64,000 nt of DNA, from positions 3,808,501 through 3,872,500 of the forward strand of contig CM043968.1 of NCBI GenBank assembly GCA_014529385.2, given 5' to 3'. The translations under genes and the position numbers were made by a program. Shown here piece after piece: positions 23,839 to 35,066 of this stretch (the stretch's first letter is position 1; the number at the start of each line of letters is the position of its first letter). This DNA is from Adiantum capillus-veneris (lineage: Eukaryota; Streptophyta; Polypodiopsida; Polypodiales; Pteridaceae). The notes under the pieces are model-generated. The model was given only the letters and a program-made list of their open reading frames with translations. It did no database searches and was not told the DNA's origin.

Positions 23839-25120
23839 ATACGACACTAGACAGTTCTCAAACCCTCCTCCAAGGGCCCCCCTCTTTATGGTGAGAGAGG
23901 TCTATGCTATTGATTGCACAAATCTGGAAGAATGGTCTAGATGCAATGGACTTGCTGATGATGTCGATGACAATGATAACGAGGACGAGCACGGGCTGAA
24001 ATCTGAAAATGCTAGGGCTGAAAATCTGAAATCTGCTTACTCCTACTGAATTCTGACACTGTGTCGGCGAGGACGGCGATGGCGACGACGCGAAGACGAT
24101 GCACTGAAACCACAGATGCTGAAATCTGCGGACAGCGGGCTGAATCTGAAAACGTTGGCTGATCTGATGGTATGGCGAGGATTTGCCGTGGGCAGGTGAG
24201 ATCTGCGAGGCTAGGGGCGGGATTTGCTGTGTCTTAAGTGCTGAAAATTGAATACACTGATGCACTTGGGCTGATTTGACACCGGAAACTGCAAAACGCT
24301 AGGCTAGGTTTGCAACTGCAGAAGCGCCAAGTTAACTCTACTGTTGATGAAAAACGCTAGGGTGGAATGTGCTGCTAAAAACGCTATGGAAAGGAATCCC
24401 AAACGGTGTCAGTTCTGTTGGTTGAAAACGCTAGGCCTTTTGCCGGTCTTACTGAGAAGGTGCACTGCAAGTTATTGGAACTTCTGCTACCTCTTCTACC
24501 AGAAAGTGCTAGCGCTAGGTTTCTTTTATAGTAGCTTAGCAAATTTGCCCTACCCAGTTTTCCAACAAAAGTCACTTTTAAATAATAAGTGAAAAATGGA
24601 TAAATTGGGAAAATGGGTTCTGAGCACTGTAAAATGCTCATGATGGGTACTGAATGTCATGCTCTATGCAACCAAAGAATATGCAACTACTCTATGCTTG
24701 AACATGCACGGCCTGTGCCTGCTCACAGGCTCACAAAGGTGCCAGAACACTTCCTAAGCTGACCTGAACCCTAGACTTGAAGTAGCTTGTCCACATGCAC
24801 ATAGGGTTAGATGTGCACGTGACATGCAACTAAGGGGCTCAGCGAAAGGGTGTGTAGCAATTTCAACTGAGCAGCCCATCGAAGAGTTTCCAGCGATTCA
24901 ACCCAGCAATTTACACATCTAGAGCTTGCGCAAAGGCCACGTCTTTTAGAGGGGAAGGGGTGCAAGCATGGGAGAAAGGTGTTTCTTGCTGTCTTGTGTC
25001 CGCTCGCATGAAGGGTGCAAGTGCGGGTTCAAAAGGATGTCACCTGAGGGAAGGGACACGTGAAGAGTCACCAACAGAAATTCACCGGGTATGCCATACA
25101 CACGCATCTATACTCTCTCT
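23836..25120 (+). other. Intron sequence with recurring AAAACGCTA words
   Basis: No gene. AAAACGCTA(GG) occurs at 24293, 24351, 24377 and 24425. CTGAAATCTG-like words recur at 23997-24150. Probably old repeat-derived sequence. Confidence 0.45.
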
Positions 25121-25122
25121 TT

Positions 25123-25850
25123 TATTCGTAACATTGGAAAAAAAGAATTTCAAGTTACCTCATGCTCGTATGTGTGTGTGTGTACCACCTTTCTTTCGCT
25201 TCCATGCAACTCCGGGAGAGGGTTAGAGTGTAGCGGTGAGGGTGAGAGGCTCACAATCTTCGGGTCTCAATGTCATGATTGTGACGTATCCATTGACTTG
25301 TATTACCTTCTTCACTTGATTCTTTTGCAGATACGAAGACGTACCAGATCAGAGACCCCTGTTCTTGAAAGGATGTGTCTCTTCGCCAAGAGTTGCACCT
25401 GTTCGGCGAATAGCCATGCCTCTTCAGTAAATGACTGCATCTTTATGCCGAAGGGTCACAACTCGAAGGACATAGCTATTGGCCTATAGTCGTGTCTCTT
25501 GATCTATGGTCATGTCTTTTCATTGTGTCTCTTCAGTTTCTATATAAGAACACCCTTGTAACACATTTTGATCAATCAACACACATTTAGTCTCTAAGTC
25601 TCTGGTCTTCTAGTTTCGTTCTTAGTTCGGTTTTTATCTAAGTTCAGTTATGAATAAACACACATAGTAAGTGTGTTCTTCAAAGTGGTATTAGATGAAA
25701 TTTTTTGTCCGGGACCCGGAGGTTGTGAGCCTCTCACCCTCGCCGCTACGCGCTAACCCTCTCCCGGAGTTGCATGGAAGCAGAAGAAAGGTGATACATG
25801 CACACATATGCGAGCATGAGGTAACATGAATTTTTTTGTTCCATTTACAT
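25123..25850. repeat. Inverted repeat (about 145 bp arms) bracketing an LTR
   Basis: 25123-25268 is matched in reverse complement by about 25690-25850. Shared strings include TTACCTCATGCTCG, CTTCCATGCAACTCCGGGAG and GTGAGAGGCTCAC. The LTR-like block 25271-25681 lies between them. Confidence 0.75.
25271..25681 (+). repeat. LTR-like block with TATA box, in the intron
   Basis: Begins TGTCATGATTGTGACG and ends GTGTTCTTCA. A TATA box (TATATAAG) is at 25541. A weak primer-binding-like TGGTATTAGA begins at 25686. Its last 216 bp recur at 27424-27641. Confidence 0.6.
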
Positions 25851-26136
25851 AAATACAAGACAGAGACGCACCGGACATACATGGGTTCGATCATGCAATA
25901 TAACGTACAGGGGATCGAAGCTTTGATTATGCATCGTTAGAGCTAAGAAAAACTCTACATAGCACTACCGAAGGCGGTGTCGTTGTACTACTTGTGGACT
26001 AATGTAGGTAGTAGGCCACACGGCCAAGTCAAGGTCATTCCTATTTTTGCGAGAGTGTTGGCATTAAATGGGGGTCCAAAGACACTGATGGTATGTAGTG
26101 TGTAAAAGGGGCTTCTAACTTGGGACCATTTCTCTT

Positions 26137-26900
26137 GATAACCTTTCGTGTGCCGCTTCACTGGGTGGTGTCCCTTCGTGATTGTGCTCGCACCTATTCA
26201 TGTGAAAGGGAAACACCTCTTCACCTTGCTGGTGCCCTTTCGCATGCAAGTATCTCTATTTGCGGGTGTAGCTTCCCTTTGCTGGCTGCTGCACATCAAC
26301 CACTCGTGAGCGCATCTCTTCGCGAACAGGCACCAAGGAAGGGCACCCCGTCATTGAAGCGACACCCTTTCCCTCCAAGAGGTGCGTATGGAGGTGCCTC
26401 TTCCCAGCGCTGAATTCAGCAAGTCTTCACGTGGGATGCCTCTTCGAATTTCTCCTTACATTGAATTTGACACGCAAGACAGAGATGCAGATGTGTGTGT
26501 GTGTGTGCGCGACGTGCCACATACTTGGTGAATTTCGAGCAAACTTCTGGTGATGACCTTTCGTGTGCTTCTTCATTGGGTGGTGTCCCTTCGTGGTTGT
26601 GCTCGTACTCATTCATGTGAAAGGGAAACACCTCTTCACCTTGCTGGTGCCCTTTTGCATGCAGGTGTCTCTATTTGCGGGTGTAGCTTCCCTTTGCTGG
26701 CTGCTGCACATCAACCACTCGTGAGCGCATCTCTTCACGAACAGGCACCAAGGAAAGGCACCTTGCACCCCTTCACTGAAGCAGCACCCTTTCCCTCCAA
26801 GAGGTGCGTCTGGAGGTGCCTCTCCCCAGCGCTGAATTCAGCAAGTCTTCACGTGGGATGCCTCTTCGAATTTCTCCTCACGCTGAATTTGATGCATAGC
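26137..26900. repeat. Tandem duplication, period 415 bp
   Basis: ACCTTTCGTGTG begins at 26141 and 26556. The two copies match for about 340 bp, through TTTGCGGGTGTAGCTTCCC and CACGTGGGATGCCTCTTCG, with scattered changes. A short GT repeat lies between them (26490-26506). No coding. Confidence 0.85.
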
Positions 26901-27423
26901 CAGCAACACACGTACAATTTTATTAACAAGTCAGGCCTAAAATTTTAAGGGCCAGGTGGCCGGCCAAAGAGGTCTGGCCTTCCCCAATTTTTTAACCCAA
27001 TGTGCAATGTACTTCTTCGGTTATTTGTAGCCTCTTCATCGTAGGTTTGTAGTAGTATTCATTTTTCGATTTCGTATTTAGCTTGCGTTAGGACTTAAGA
27101 ATTTGTTCCTTTAGAAGTTGTTATTTGAAGTTTGATTTCTAGGATTAAGGTTTTAAGATGTCTTATCCTTTTTTGTTTAAAGTTGACTACTTGTTTTAAG
27201 TTTTAGCTAAGTAAAGCTGAGTCAACTTACTTTGCGCATGCCTTTTCTAAAAACATTTTTAAGGTAATAATGCTTTGTTTTATCTAGTTTTGTTTCGTAG
27301 CAAAAAAGCGATTTAGTTTCTTTTTTTCCTTTTCTTTTCTTGTGTCTCTTCAACCTTGCTTTTATAGTGTGAGTGCTTTATTCCCTCTTATAATTCGTGA
27401 GTTCGGATTATTCTGAACTTATG
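26901..27423 (+). other. Intron sequence, T-rich, nothing recognised
   Basis: No repeat boundary or coding sequence identified. Confidence 0.45.
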
Positions 27424-27641
27424 AAGGTATATAACTATTGGCTTAGAATCATGTCTCTTGACCTATGATCATGTCTTTTCATCGTGTCTCTTCAGTTTCT
27501 ATATAAGAATACCCTTGTAACACATTTTGATCAATCAACACACATTCAGTCTCTGAGTCTCTGGTCTTATAGGTTCGTTCTTAGTTCGGTTTTTATCTAA
27601 GTTCAATTATTTATAAACACACATAGTAAGCGTGTTCTTCA
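27424..27641 (+). repeat. Second copy of the LTR 3' part
   Basis: Matches 25466-25681 over about 217 bp, including the TATA box (near 27500) and the terminal GTGTTCTTCA. The 5' half of the LTR is missing, so this is a truncated relative or partner LTR. Confidence 0.8.
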
Positions 27642-27649
27642 CACTCGGG

Positions 27650-28053
27650 GAAAGTATTTGCTTTTGAGGATTAGTGGTGCTAATCCTAAAATTAAAACTA
27701 AAACTTTATACCTAAGATTAAATCGAGACTCAACAGACGAGAACACTTGTTGAATTGATTTGATTGAATGAAACAAGTACAATAAGCTCCTTATGTAGGA
27801 GACGAAGAATCACAATTGAAAAGACACATCTCATGGTGAAGAGACATGACTGTAGACATAAAGACACATTTTTTGGACGAAGAGCCACAACCATTGGGTG
27901 GAAGGGTGTCACAAGTCATCGAAGGAGTGTGGCTTTTTTGGCGAAGAGGCATGTCTCTAGAGCGAAGAGTCGTGACCATCCAAGAGTAGGGATCTTGCTT
28001 GGCATGTCACTTCTTGTATCTGCACTAGATATAATAATGTGACAATTGTGACA
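27650..28053 (-). repeat. Related LTR-like block in opposite orientation
   Basis: Read on the minus strand it starts TGTCACAATTGTCAC, like the start of the 25271 block. It then shares GCAGATAC and ATGCCTCTTCGCC words with it. The end is uncertain. It lies tail to tail with 27424-27641. Confidence 0.5.
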
Positions 28054-29226
28054 GTATCTACAATCCCATCTACCTGGTTCACTTCAAATTCAGGCCACCC
28101 GAAAACAAATCACACTAGCGTTGTGGGCTCCTCATTTTCCAAAACCTCTCCAATTTGTGCTTGATATAGTAGATATCAGTTCCTTTTTAGTATGTGGACT
28201 TGTAGAAACGCCCCCCTCTTTTAAAATGTCAAGCGGACACACTTTCTTTCTGTTAAGAGTTCAATTTCTTGTCCGGTGGTAGCTCTAGTATCTCGTGGGG
28301 TGATAGCTCTAGTATCTCCCACGAGCAGATTAGGGAGTGAAGGCTGTTTTGTGGCTATGCCCGACCGTACTTGAGGTAGACGTACCTGTGCACGGCGATC
28401 CACTTTATTGTGTTGCTAACGAAGTAGGCGGGCATGAGGTGGGACCCCTGTTTTTAGGGTTTCCCGGGGCCAGAGTCTGGAGTCTTTTGCAGTTCTGCTA
28501 CTAAATATGTGTTAGATCACTTTTATTGAGTTTACATATTTATTAGCATTTATTTGGCCATTTATGGGATCGTGGGGTTTTGTTGCAGGTAGGGCAAATC
28601 ATAGATTTGCCTATATATGCAACCCCCTCCTTCCCCCTCTCGTACTTTTGGCATGTGTTATCAGTGCAAAGATCCAACATTTGGGTACACACTCTCTCTC
28701 CAGCGTTGTGCTATTGCGAGCGTATTAGTTCCCACTGACTTATAAAGTTGTGACTTCCGAGTGGCCCGGACTTCATTTGTCGCACATAGGCTTCCATACT
28801 CATTAGAATTCAGTCCTAACTGGCCCGACCAATCTCAGACCGACCGACCTAGACTCCCGATGTAAGAAACCTGTTCGGCATTTCACACTGGCCATGCAAT
28901 GTCCACTTGCACCTTTTCAAGGGTTCCGGGGAAAACAAGTAAAAATAAAAATAAATAAAAATATGTAATACATATTTAGAGAAGGCAACAAGAAAAGTAC
29001 ACCTCTTGGTGACATACAAAACCTTGGAGGTTGTACGTAGCGAGAACTGTTCTTAGCTTTTTTAAATTTGGACAGTAGAGATGAATTGTAACTTTATGCA
29101 TTTGGGCTCTTTTGTAGTTGTTTCTAATCATTTCTTTTGCACTTTCCTTTAAGGGTGAATTTGAGCTTATCCAGGATTCATCTAGGTATATGTTGTTTCT
29201 AATCATTTCTTTTTGGACAATATTAG
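28054..29226 (+). other. Last part of the intron, no gene
   Basis: Contains a partly repeated GATAGCTCTAGTATCTC segment (28280-28320) and an LTR-promoter-like TATATATGCAACCCC near 28612. Nothing else is supported until the acceptor at 29226. Confidence 0.4.
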
Positions 29227-29515
29227 GGATACAAACATCACAATACCTACAGCACCGGAGCTGGGCCTGTTCCTGGATGAATGCATGTATCCTGCATACA
29301 ATCAGAAGTGGTACAACACTCATGAGGAGGTGTCCCAGAAAGGTCATGAGCAAGAGATAAATTCTTTTAGGCACAGTGTTATTTATGAGCACATTGCAAT
29401 GGCAGAAAATAAAGAAGGTTCAATGGCTCTTTTTCTTCATTCCTTGAATGATCGCAATTATGCAGATTTAGCATCTGCAAGAGAGGCGGCTGTGAAGCTT
29501 GCATCGAGCAGCTAA
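29227..29515 (+). CDS. PUS1: tRNA pseudouridine synthase (TruA/PUS1 family), exon 2
   Basis: The C-terminal 95 residues: TIPTAPELGLFLDECMYPAY, the typical PUS1 core ending, then a tail with KEGSMALFLHSLNDRNYADL. It shares the frame of exon 1 once the split AG|G codon is joined, and ends at TAA 29513-29515. The spliced product is 757 aa, long for the family because of the acidic N-terminus and the central insertion. No stop or frameshift is present in either exon, in contrast to everything else in the window. The gene therefore looks functional. Confidence 0.93.
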
Positions 29516-32500
29516 AATTTACTTGACTGTCTTTTTGCACATTGAACACCCAAGTCAAGCTGATAATATGCCAAGCCTGTTGCCTGCTGGAATTTTGTGA
29601 TCCTTGTTTTACTGAGAACACGATTGGTGGTTGTTAAATGCTTCTAATATAGGTGTTAAAATTGTTTTATGGGAACTTGGCTAAGCTCTGGCTTATCATT
29701 TTTCGTGTATGGGCAAGAGGATCCAAAATATCATGATGATTTTGAGTGGGATGTAATGAATGACCTGATCGCAACCTAATACACAAAGAGTGTCTTTGTA
29801 TTGTTTATGATGCACTGTTTGTGCTGCATTATTCAACGTATCTTGCATTGAATCATGGCAAGTGCAAACCTGCGGTTCAACATGAAGGTCTCTCATGCAC
29901 TGGGTTGAGCTAGCAAGAAAAGTCACTTATTTTACTAATATCAAGTCCGGTTACAGGATGTCTTTGTTGGAATTGAGTCTTCTTAACACGTTGTATTGGC
30001 CTGCTTGACAAATTTAAGAAGATCCATAGGGACATGAAAGGAATACAGAAGTAAAAGTAGAGGCTGTAGAATAGTCTGAGCTTTGTTGAGAGGTGGGTGG
30101 AGCATTGATACAAGACTTTGGTAATGGGAGATAACCAAGAATGCCCACTTAAATGTATTGTGAGCTAATCAAGAGTATTCTCTATCTCTACCTGCATTGA
30201 GACACGTCATACATAGCAAGAAAGCTCCCAACCTGCATCGATCCATGGAAGCATTGCTTTTTCACTGGTAGTTGTAGCTGTATTCTTCCGAAGTATATTG
30301 AAGGATAAATTTTGCAGATTTTGTTGTGCCAAAAGTAATTCACCTTATTGTCTTCAAGAGTCGACTGCTGGTTTAGCTTGTAAAGCCGGCATTGCTGACA
30401 AAGATAAATTGTGCCTCTCTTAATGAGGACCTTCTGTGGCTCAAAAGATTTGAAGCTCTACCTATGGGTCCAGTGTAACTGATAGTAGATGATGTCATCA
30501 CCGCTAGGGTTTTCGATTTTCTTTCTTATTTAGAGAGGACTTGAATCATGCTCTCAAATACTCTGTTCTATGCAAATGGGTAATTGAATTTATTGAGAGT
30601 TTTTGTAGAGTTCTAAGTTTTTCCATTTACTCTAGATGTTCCCTCTTTTGCATGTTGGCCATAACCCAGCATTGTCTTAGGTAAAAAGCGTTTAGAACCA
30701 CCTGCAAAGACCTTGTCATAAGGCCTTATCAAACTAATTGCCCACTTAGATCTCTTCTAAGATTGGTTTAGGACGTGCGTGCATGCACACTGGCAATGCC
30801 AACAAGCGCTTGAAAGGACAAGAACAACTACAGAGAGAGACCTTCAAGTGGGCGCCAAATTGGAGAGCAAGATTTGGAGATAGGGTGCTAGGCCAACAGT
30901 TACGCGACATTCTGTTTGTTTTGGCTTGACCAAAGGATAAGGCCATGTGGCTTAACTAAAATCCCATCACTTTACCATCACCAAAATACTCTGGTAGTTC
31001 ACATGTTCAATAAGACACATTGAACTCTCTTTTTTATTTTGTTTCGTTGCATGTCATAATTTGCACGCCTTGTGAATTTATCACGTGTTAGTGTAGTCTT
31101 GATTTTTGGCTAAAACCAAGCTAAATGTATCAACTAGGTGTTTAGCCATTGGTTGCTTTTGCCACTCAAGAAGCACTGCCGCAAATTCCCTAGGTAAAGA
31201 AGGTCCATGACATTAAGAAGATGAACGTTGAAACTTCTAGTGCCTCTAGAGAAATCCTCTCTCTCTCTCTCTCCCTCCAACTTCAATGGGCCAACTTGGA
31301 AAACAAAAAAGACAACATAATAGGCCAAAAGAAAGAAACAAGCTTCCATACGAAAAAGGCATAGACTAATGCCATAGGCAAGCAAGATCATGTGTCGATA
31401 TCAAGGGTCCAATGATCTTTAATAGCTACTTTCATAGCTATTGTGCAATTAGCATAATCAAGACTTTGGAACAACCACCAACTGGAAGGCTTGCTAGTGC
31501 TTTGTTTTGATAAATACACGAATTCAAGTGTAATCTGAAAATCAAGTGCTTTTCTATGAAGGAGCAGGGGTAGGGGCTACCAGCTGATGGAAAATGGAAA
31601 AATGAAGCATTAGCATAGTGGAAGGGATAAAATGAAACATTAGTGGAAGGGAAGGGTTAGTGGTAGGAGGTGTGGCCGCGAAGTCCAATTGTGTTTGGAA
31701 ATGGCTTCACGTAGTCGACGTTGCATGCTGTTGAAATCGACCTTCTTTTCTCTGCCATCTCTCTATCCGTAGGCGCCGCCAATTCAGCCCTATTCTTGAA
31801 GAAAAAGCAACTTATGCATTCTCTATTCTTGTCGATTGCCAAGATCTCTAAAAGCAACCCCTCTCTCACTCTCACTGAAGGTACCATGGCTCTCCACACT
31901 AATGCAAATTTTTAGTTTTGATGATGAAATTCTCGAGGACTCCTATGGGTATCCCAAGTGTACCTGATGTTTCTATGATTGAGTAGAAGAGTTCCATCGT
32001 GAAGAAGTACCTTTAAAAATTGTTTCCATCGCAACAAGTTGTTGTTTTCCTCTGTTTTTAGCCTTTAGACGTTGTAGATGGGATATATTTACAAGAAGGA
32101 AGTTGAGAGCACGATGTTCCAGTGTATAGGATAGGAAGGGAAGAATCTCTACATAGAGTTCTCTTCTGAGGAGATGCTTTCCGAGTTTTGAGACTTGACA
32201 GATGATGCTTCTTCATGTTTAGATTGTTTGATCTATGAGTGCTTGTATCCCTTTGCTCCAAGGAGTAGGAGTAGAGAAAGGTAAGTGCCTCTGCATGAGA
32301 AGTTGGGAGTAGATCCACATATTCGAGAAGCATAGGCTCATGAGTTTAGATCACGTAGTAGAGATTCCTAAGGAGGGACTTCGTGCCCAAGACAAAAGGG
32401 TTGGTGCTTAGAATTCTAGTGGAGAGGACTCTGGTTATGAGTAGGAATAGAGTTATAGGTATGCCATGCCCTGAGATTAGGGTTTTGGTCTAAAGCATTG

Positions 32501-33050
32501 AAAAACTCCCAACTAGAAAAATTACTCGCATGTAATAAGGAACTAATTCTTGATAAAAGAGTATATGTCCTTGGTTGGAGACTATACAAAAAGACAGGAA
32601 CCTAAAATGGAGCTAGGAAAGTATAGAAAGATTGTGAAACACCAGCTGCAAGACAATGCACCATTTGCGAATCATGTTGGAGCTTCTATCATTACGTCTT
32701 TGCCAGAGTGGGTGGTAAGAAGACCATGTATGACTCTAACACAAAGAAGCACTATTAGCTCACTCCTTGTGAAGAATAAATGTTGCATTCTAGAAAAGAG
32801 AAACTTGAGAAAGAGGCCATCTACAGATCGATTATGAAGGATAATGTAGACGACAAGACTCTTCAAACTCAAATGGCTACTTGATAGGCTAGAACAAATC
32901 AGAAAATTTGTGGCCCATCCAATTTGTTTACTCAAACACCCCCCTATGCTGTGAAGAAACATCAAGTCAAGAAGGCACTAGAAAAGAGGAAGGGAAAATG
33001 GAAAAGATGAAGCCCTTTACATCTAAAAATTTGGATATGCCAACATTCCA
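29516..33050. other. 3' flank of the host gene; no recognised gene
   Basis: The first few hundred bases are presumably 3' UTR. ORFs of 60-100 codons (31657-31899 minus, 32550-32837 plus) have no motif I can name. The last 500 bp lead into a purine-rich tract and may be the decayed end of an LTR element. Confidence 0.5.
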
Positions 33051-33650
33051 GAAAGAAGAGGAGGAATGTAGATAGTGGGAATGACCTCCTGGAAGCTTCT
33101 AGAAGCTATTCCATACGAAAGCATGATATTGGTTCTATAATGTGTGCTTGCAACACAACAATCAGTCCGAGTTTTAGTGGAAACACCTATAAATAGAACT
33201 TGTTAATCTCATTTTGGAACTCTGAGCGGACGACTCTTTAACATGATCACTTAGGAGTGCTTAACAGAGCTTAGGAGAGCTTATGAACAATCAATGTTGA
33301 TCATTTGTATCATTTGAACTTTTCAAGATAGAACCTGATTTTAGATTGTCAGTTAATCACGCCGAGAGTCTTGTACCATTGTATCACTCAATTTGAAGTA
33401 CAATTTGAGATGCCTCTTATTCATGTGTCTCATAATCTAACCTTATCTATTCATTTCATCCTAGTCATTTGTCTAAAGTTTGATACTAAGTTCATCTAAA
33501 GCTATCTGTCTAGTGATCTAATTATCTAATAATTCGAATATGTCTGTCTAGTTTTATGCTTTATTTGAATCTATGCCATCTGATCATCTGACATCTAAAG
33601 TCGAACCCTTAACAAGACTTGCTATTCAAACTTCTTGTTCATTCACTTTG
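33051..33650 (+). repeat. Candidate polypurine tract and LTR
   Basis: GAAAGAAGAGGAGGAA (33051-33066) is followed by TGTAGATAGTGGG at 33067, with a TATA box CCTATAAATAG at 33187-33196. This fits a 3' LTR start on the plus strand. The end is not defined and no partner was found. Confidence 0.45.
33188..33195 (+). promoter_or_regulatory. TATA box of the candidate LTR
   Basis: TATAAATA, about 120 bp into the block, as in plant LTR promoters. Motif only. Confidence 0.45.
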
Positions 33651-33699
33651 AGTCTAACTCTAAAATAGCTGTCAAGCCCCCCCCATGGTATGAAGAGCT

Positions 33700-34654
33700 C
33701 TATTCATGAGGCTTATTGATACTCTCTCAAGATTTCCATCCTTCACAATTTCAGTCTCATTTAATTTGGTAACAAAAATGGCTTGCCCATTCACCTCAGT
33801 GTGTTGAAGATCATAGCATTTTATCATTGCCCTCGCAAAGTTCTCAAGTCAAAGAACAAATTGTTGAAAGAGTTAAATTTGAGGTCTTTCTTCTTACCAT
33901 GATATATTTCATTGATGTGGAAAGGCTCTCCAAGCATCTCCATGACCTTGGAATTAATTTTGAGCCTGCCTGTTGAACAACTGATGGTTTTCGAAGCAAG
34001 GACCCCTTCACTCTTGACTGCTTCAAGTTTCTATTGATGAGCTTGAATAGCTTTTGGTAACTTGCCCTATTGATTCTAACATTGTCCAAAGTGCCTTCAA
34101 CTTCATCTTTGTCCAAAGTAGAACTTTGCAAAAATTCATTGATGCATTTTTGCCTAGCAACCCTACATCTTCTTTCATTGCATAGGTTTCTAGCAACAAC
34201 AAGTGGAATCACTTCACAAAATGATTGTAATGCACCTCTCATGTTTCCTTGTGAACAGTCTGGCTGAACTAAGAACCCGAGGTAAACACAAAGAAAGACT
34301 ATAGCACTTAAAGATACCAACTTGCAAAACCAATATCAATTTGATTAAAAAAGCAATTTTACCTCATTGCTTTGATTCTTCTACTGCAGCCTCCATTTCC
34401 TCGCTTGAGATTCTCTATATTCTTCAACTTCCTTTGTCTTTGTCTAAGACCAACTCTGTCCTCTTTCTTCTGGCTATATTCAGTAATGATTGGAGGTTCT
34501 TTAACTTCTCCTTGCTTTCTTGAAGGTGATGATAAAGAGAATCCTTCAACTGTAGTAGCAAATGGCTCTCTAGCTTAAGAATGTCCCTCTCTACTGCAAG
34601 GTTTTGCGTATAGCCTAATAGCCCTTTCATACTATCTCCTACGAATCTCATCAA
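33700..34654 (-). pseudogene. Unidentified broken gene, coiled-coil N-terminal part
   Basis: I do not recognise the family. 34654-34424 reads a predicted coiled coil (RDILKLESHLLLQLKDSLYH). 34320-33970 reads ARNLCNERRCRVARQKCINE, then ASYQKLFKLINRNLKQ. After a frame change, EPFHINEIYHGKKKDL and FNSFNNLFFDL follow near 33900, and after another, RAMIKCYDLQHTEVNGQ and FVTKLNETEIVKDGN run to about 33740. The consistent protein-like character across frames points to a decayed coding sequence. A GTAAAA...TTTTGCAAG segment near 34320-34362 could be an intron. It may be transposon-borne, since gypsy gag lies upstream on the same strand, or a decayed host gene. Confidence 0.55.
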
Positions 34655-35066
34655 TGAAGAAAATTTGAAACATGGTGGGGTCTATGGGATACCCATAGAT
34701 CTTTGTTCTAATCTCAATGCTTCTATGATAGAAGGAGGAGTTTCACAAAGCCTATTTCTTTTTCGAGAGGGGAATATTCATCTTCCAACTCAACATGGAG
34801 ATGATAAAATACCTCTTTTAGCAAGATTCATGGAGATGATATGGGGAAGATGATGAGTTGGATATGCTACAGAGAAAGTACAAAATGAGTAGAGGGAAAT
34901 TTGAAATTTGGACCAAAAGAGAAAAACGGTGCATTGGGAGGGAGAATTTTTGGGAAAGGGATACATTCCCAAGATATTTGAAAATGGCTCTACATGTGGG
35001 GAGAGAAGTGACATCCCCCCACTTGTGCATTAAGTTTCCATTTTCTCTCTTCATGCCTTTGTCCTT
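34655..35066. other. No gene seen between the unidentified pseudogene and gypsy gag
   Basis: Short ORFs on both strands overlap one another without motif support. Confidence 0.45.

Larger units (their letters stand above)
20254..29226 (+). other. 8.97-kb phase-2 intron of the pseudouridine synthase gene
   Basis: The donor GTAAGC at 20254 and acceptor ATATTAG ending at 29226 restore codon AG|G and join ALRR to DTNITIPTAPELGL, the order found in PUS1 proteins with nothing missing. The intron holds a CT/AT microsatellite, a gypsy gag-protease remnant, several related LTR pieces, an AG microsatellite and tandem and inverted repeats. A very long transposon-filled intron fits a gymnosperm-like genome. 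Confidence 0.88.

Noticed and set aside
31657-31915. Overlapping 80- and 64-codon ORFs resembling a signal or transit peptide
   Set aside because: No downstream coding, no splice partner and no family match.
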